6,568 nt of DNA from Candidatus Woesearchaeota archaeon (GTDB lineage Archaea > Nanobdellota > Nanobdellia > Woesearchaeales > SKIA01), in contig SKXU01000096.1 in assembly GCA_007128245.1 (NCBI GenBank), forward strand, positions 1-6,568. The letters run 5' to 3'. Shown piece after piece: positions 5,469-6,568 of the stretch. Within the stretch, counting starts at the first letter, position 1. The number at the start of each line of letters is the position of its first letter. Under the pieces are notes generated by a model, which was not told the origin of the DNA, did not search any database, and worked only from the letters and a program-made list of their open reading frames with translations. The translations under genes and the position numbers were made by a program.

Positions 5469-5956
5469 AAAATCGCAAAAAGCTCAGAAGTGTTCTTCGT
5501 ATGATCACACTCAATCCTGTGTGGAGGGTGCTCAGGCACATTGATTATCTTGATGACCATATAACTATCTCTGATACGGTTGATAAAGAAAATTTTCGTC
5601 TTCTCTCAGAGAACCTCAAGAAGACTGCTAAACGACTTCGGGTATACCAGTTTTTTCGAATCGTGTTGCTTGGGATGCTCTATATTTCGTTCGTACTCAC
5701 AATTGGACAAATCCTTGATGAATTCATTCCGTTAGTGAGTTTTGTCTTATCACCCCTTGTCGCTTTCACATCCTTTCTCGGGTTTGGGGTGCTCACGCTC
5801 CTTGTGCTGCTACTCTCACGTATCATTCACGTGGTCGAATTTGATCTTATGATTGAGCATGCGCACATCGTCGCTATCGCGGTAAAGCATAACGAGCAGT
5901 ACGTGGTGCATCCAACCTACAAATTTGGATTGTTTATGGTGTATGAAGATGAGTGA
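5465..5956 (+). CDS. Hypothetical multi-span membrane protein (163 aa)
   Basis: Unrecognised family. Residues 1-60 are basic (MKNRKKLRSVLRMI, KKTAKRLR). A continuous hydrophobic region runs from about 62 to 126, best read as two or three membrane helices: about 62-82, 87-105 and 105-124. The tail 127-163 is amphipathic with several histidines (EHAHIVAIAVKH, HP) and ends VYEDE. The start ATG overlaps the stop of the preceding gene in ATGA and has no clear Shine-Dalgarno, implying translational coupling. It overlaps the MazG gene by eight bases. A basic N-terminus before the first span suggests that the N-terminus is cytoplasmic. Its place directly after the YqjE-like gene suggests a shared membrane complex; this is inference. 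Confidence 0.8.
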   Translation: MKNRKKLRSVLRMITLNPVWRVLRHIDYLDDHITISDTVDKENFRLLSENLKKTAKRLRVYQFFRIVLLGMLYISFVLTIGQILDEFIPLVSFVLSPLVAFTSFLGFGVLTLLVLLLSRIIHVVEFDLMIEHAHIVAIAVKHNEQYVVHPTYKFGLFMVYEDE

Positions 5957-6290
5957 TCGACTCCAGGCAATCATTGACCGCCAACGAGCCTTTGATGCTG
6001 CTCGCGGATGGAATGCGTATGATCAAGAACTCTCAGAGGAAGAGTTTGTCAAGGCGCTTCACTACACGACTGTCAATATGCTTGGAGAGCTCGGAGAATT
6101 TGCAAATGAGGTTAAAAAAAGCCATCGCGAAGGGAGTTTGCGGATTTCTGAACTACGTGAAGAACTCACTGACACCTTCATTTATCTTCTCAAATTGTCG
6201 TTGCTTCTCGACATGGATCTTAACGCAGAGCACGAAAAAAAAGTTGCGAAAAATGAAATACGATTCGCACATCACAAAAAAACTAAATAG
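5949..6290 (+). CDS. MazG-like nucleoside triphosphate pyrophosphohydrolase (113 aa)
   Basis: All-alpha NTP pyrophosphohydrolase of the MazG/dUTPase superfamily, expected to hydrolyse (d)NTPs to NMP and pyrophosphate and so clean the nucleotide pool. The metal-binding pattern is visible as E47-L-G-E50 (then E54) and E72-L-T-D75, i.e. ExxE, a spacer of 21 residues, and ExxD, in four-helix context. A late basic segment KVAKNEIRF (98-106) is also family-like. At 113 residues it is a single-domain version. I start it at ATG 5949 (MSDRLQAII) because the upstream ATG at 5925 adds only an unconserved MDCLWCMK and would lengthen the overlap with the preceding membrane-protein gene. With the start at 5949 the overlap is eight bases. 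Its substrate preference cannot be read from the sequence. Confidence 0.88.
   Translation: MSDRLQAIIDRQRAFDAARGWNAYDQELSEEEFVKALHYTTVNMLGELGEFANEVKKSHREGSLRISELREELTDTFIYLLKLSLLLDMDLNAEHEKKVAKNEIRFAHHKKTK
6282..6289 (+). promoter_or_regulatory. TATA box for the AlaX gene
   Basis: ACTAAATA, preceded by a run of A, is centred about 25.5 bases before the ATG at 6311 and overlaps the stop codon of the MazG gene. It predicts a leaderless AlaX mRNA and favours the start at 6311 over the in-frame ATG at 6332. Confidence 0.55.
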
Positions 6291-6310
6291 CCTATGTGCT
6301 TTCTTGTCTT

Positions 6311-6568
6311 ATGGCCGACATCCAACCGTATATGTATGACGCGTACACAACAGAGTTCACAGCAACAATAACAAAGGTTACTGACGGAAAGTTTGTCGTG
6401 CTTTCGAAAACGTATTTTTACCCGACAAGCGGAGGCCAACCACACGACACGGGGACTCTTTCCACAGAGGATGGGCGAGAGGTGCAAGTCGTGTTTGTCG
6501 GACTCTTCGACGGCACCCCTAGTCATCAGGTGTTTCCCGAAGGCGTGCTCAACGAGGGCGATGTTGTG
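6311..6568 (+). CDS. alaX: AlaX-type alanyl-tRNA editing protein (3' end outside window)
   Basis: Trans-editing hydrolase related to the alanyl-tRNA synthetase editing domain, which deacylates Ser- or Gly-tRNA(Ala). The first 86 residues are in the window. TEFTATITKVTDGKFVVLSK followed by TYFYPTSGGQPHDTGTL (34-50) is the characteristic N-terminal beta-barrel, with the conserved FYPTSGGQPxDxG. The zinc-binding HxxxH would lie beyond the right edge, so catalytic completeness cannot be judged, nor can AlaX be told fully from a longer AlaRS-type protein. However, a start with no aminoacylation domain ahead of it excludes a full synthetase. The start at 6311 is preferred because of the TATA spacing; 6332 is the alternative. 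It follows the MazG gene by 20 bases but likely has its own promoter. Confidence 0.9.
   Translation, partial: MADIQPYMYDAYTTEFTATITKVTDGKFVVLSKTYFYPTSGGQPHDTGTLSTEDGREVQVVFVGLFDGTPSHQVFPEGVLNEGDVV

Noticed and set aside
5925..5948. Upstream ATG at 5925 for the MazG-like gene
   Set aside because: It adds MDCLWCMK, which does not look like the family, and lengthens the overlap with the preceding gene; 5949 is a natural start with an eight-base overlap.
6332..6334. In-frame ATG at 6332 as the AlaX start
   Set aside because: The TATA box centred 25.5 bases before 6311 favours 6311; 6332 remains possible but less likely.
1..6568. tRNA, rRNA, CRISPR repeats, insertion-sequence ends
   Set aside because: Reading through the window by eye I found no GTTCRA-type T-loop with a matching cloverleaf, no regularly spaced direct repeats and no transposase; nearly all sequence is accounted for by protein genes.

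Overview
The window looks like part of an archaeal chromosome. Four genes have an AT-rich TATA-like octamer centred 25-27 bases before the start codon and no Shine-Dalgarno, as expected for leaderless archaeal transcripts. The gene families also fit: a family B polymerase with a PIP-box-like tail and a pol-c-type intein, a free-standing MCM-like winged helix, a helix-hairpin-helix/DEDDy exonuclease and an AlaX-type editing protein. A DPANN-like or other small-genome archaeon is possible, but the lineage cannot be fixed from this sequence alone. I saw no rRNA, tRNA, CRISPR array or insertion sequence. No gene-free stretch exceeds about 130 bases.

Left part (1-2565, + strand): the 3' part of a family B DNA polymerase gene whose beginning lies outside the window. 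The protein is much closer to E. coli Pol II than to the Pfu/KOD-type archaeal replicase. Its catalytic motif C (YGD-TDS) is split by a 418-residue intein (619-1872) carrying a LAGLIDADG homing endonuclease. The polymerase ends in QKGLFDF, which reads both as a bacterial clamp motif and as an archaeal PIP box.

Middle part (2562-4139, - strand): three genes. They are a 276-residue protein with a hydrophobic C-terminal half (its stop codon interlocks with that of the polymerase in one CTAG), a 90-residue protein resembling the detached C-terminal winged helix of MCM, and a 93-residue orphan. The outer two have leaderless-type promoters; the winged-helix gene has an upstream TATA element and a leader containing an imperfect palindrome.

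Right part (4230-6568, + strand): a divergently transcribed HhH/DEDDy exonuclease of the YprB type, then a tightly packed group of four genes. Three encode small membrane proteins: a single-span protein with an ElaB/YqjD/DUF883-like C-terminus, a two-span YqjE/holin-III-like protein and a multi-span protein. The fourth is a MazG-like NTP pyrophosphohydrolase. These four are linked by overlapping stop and start codons. An AlaX-type alanyl-tRNA editing gene with its own promoter runs off the right edge.

Functionally, the window combines DNA synthesis and repair (Pol II-like polymerase, exonuclease, MCM-like winged helix), nucleotide-pool cleaning (MazG) and translation quality control (AlaX) with an uncharacterised membrane module. 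The most notable points are the intein in the polymerase active site, the dual-reading clamp motif, the orphan MCM-like domain and the YqjD/YqjE-like pair in an archaeal setting.
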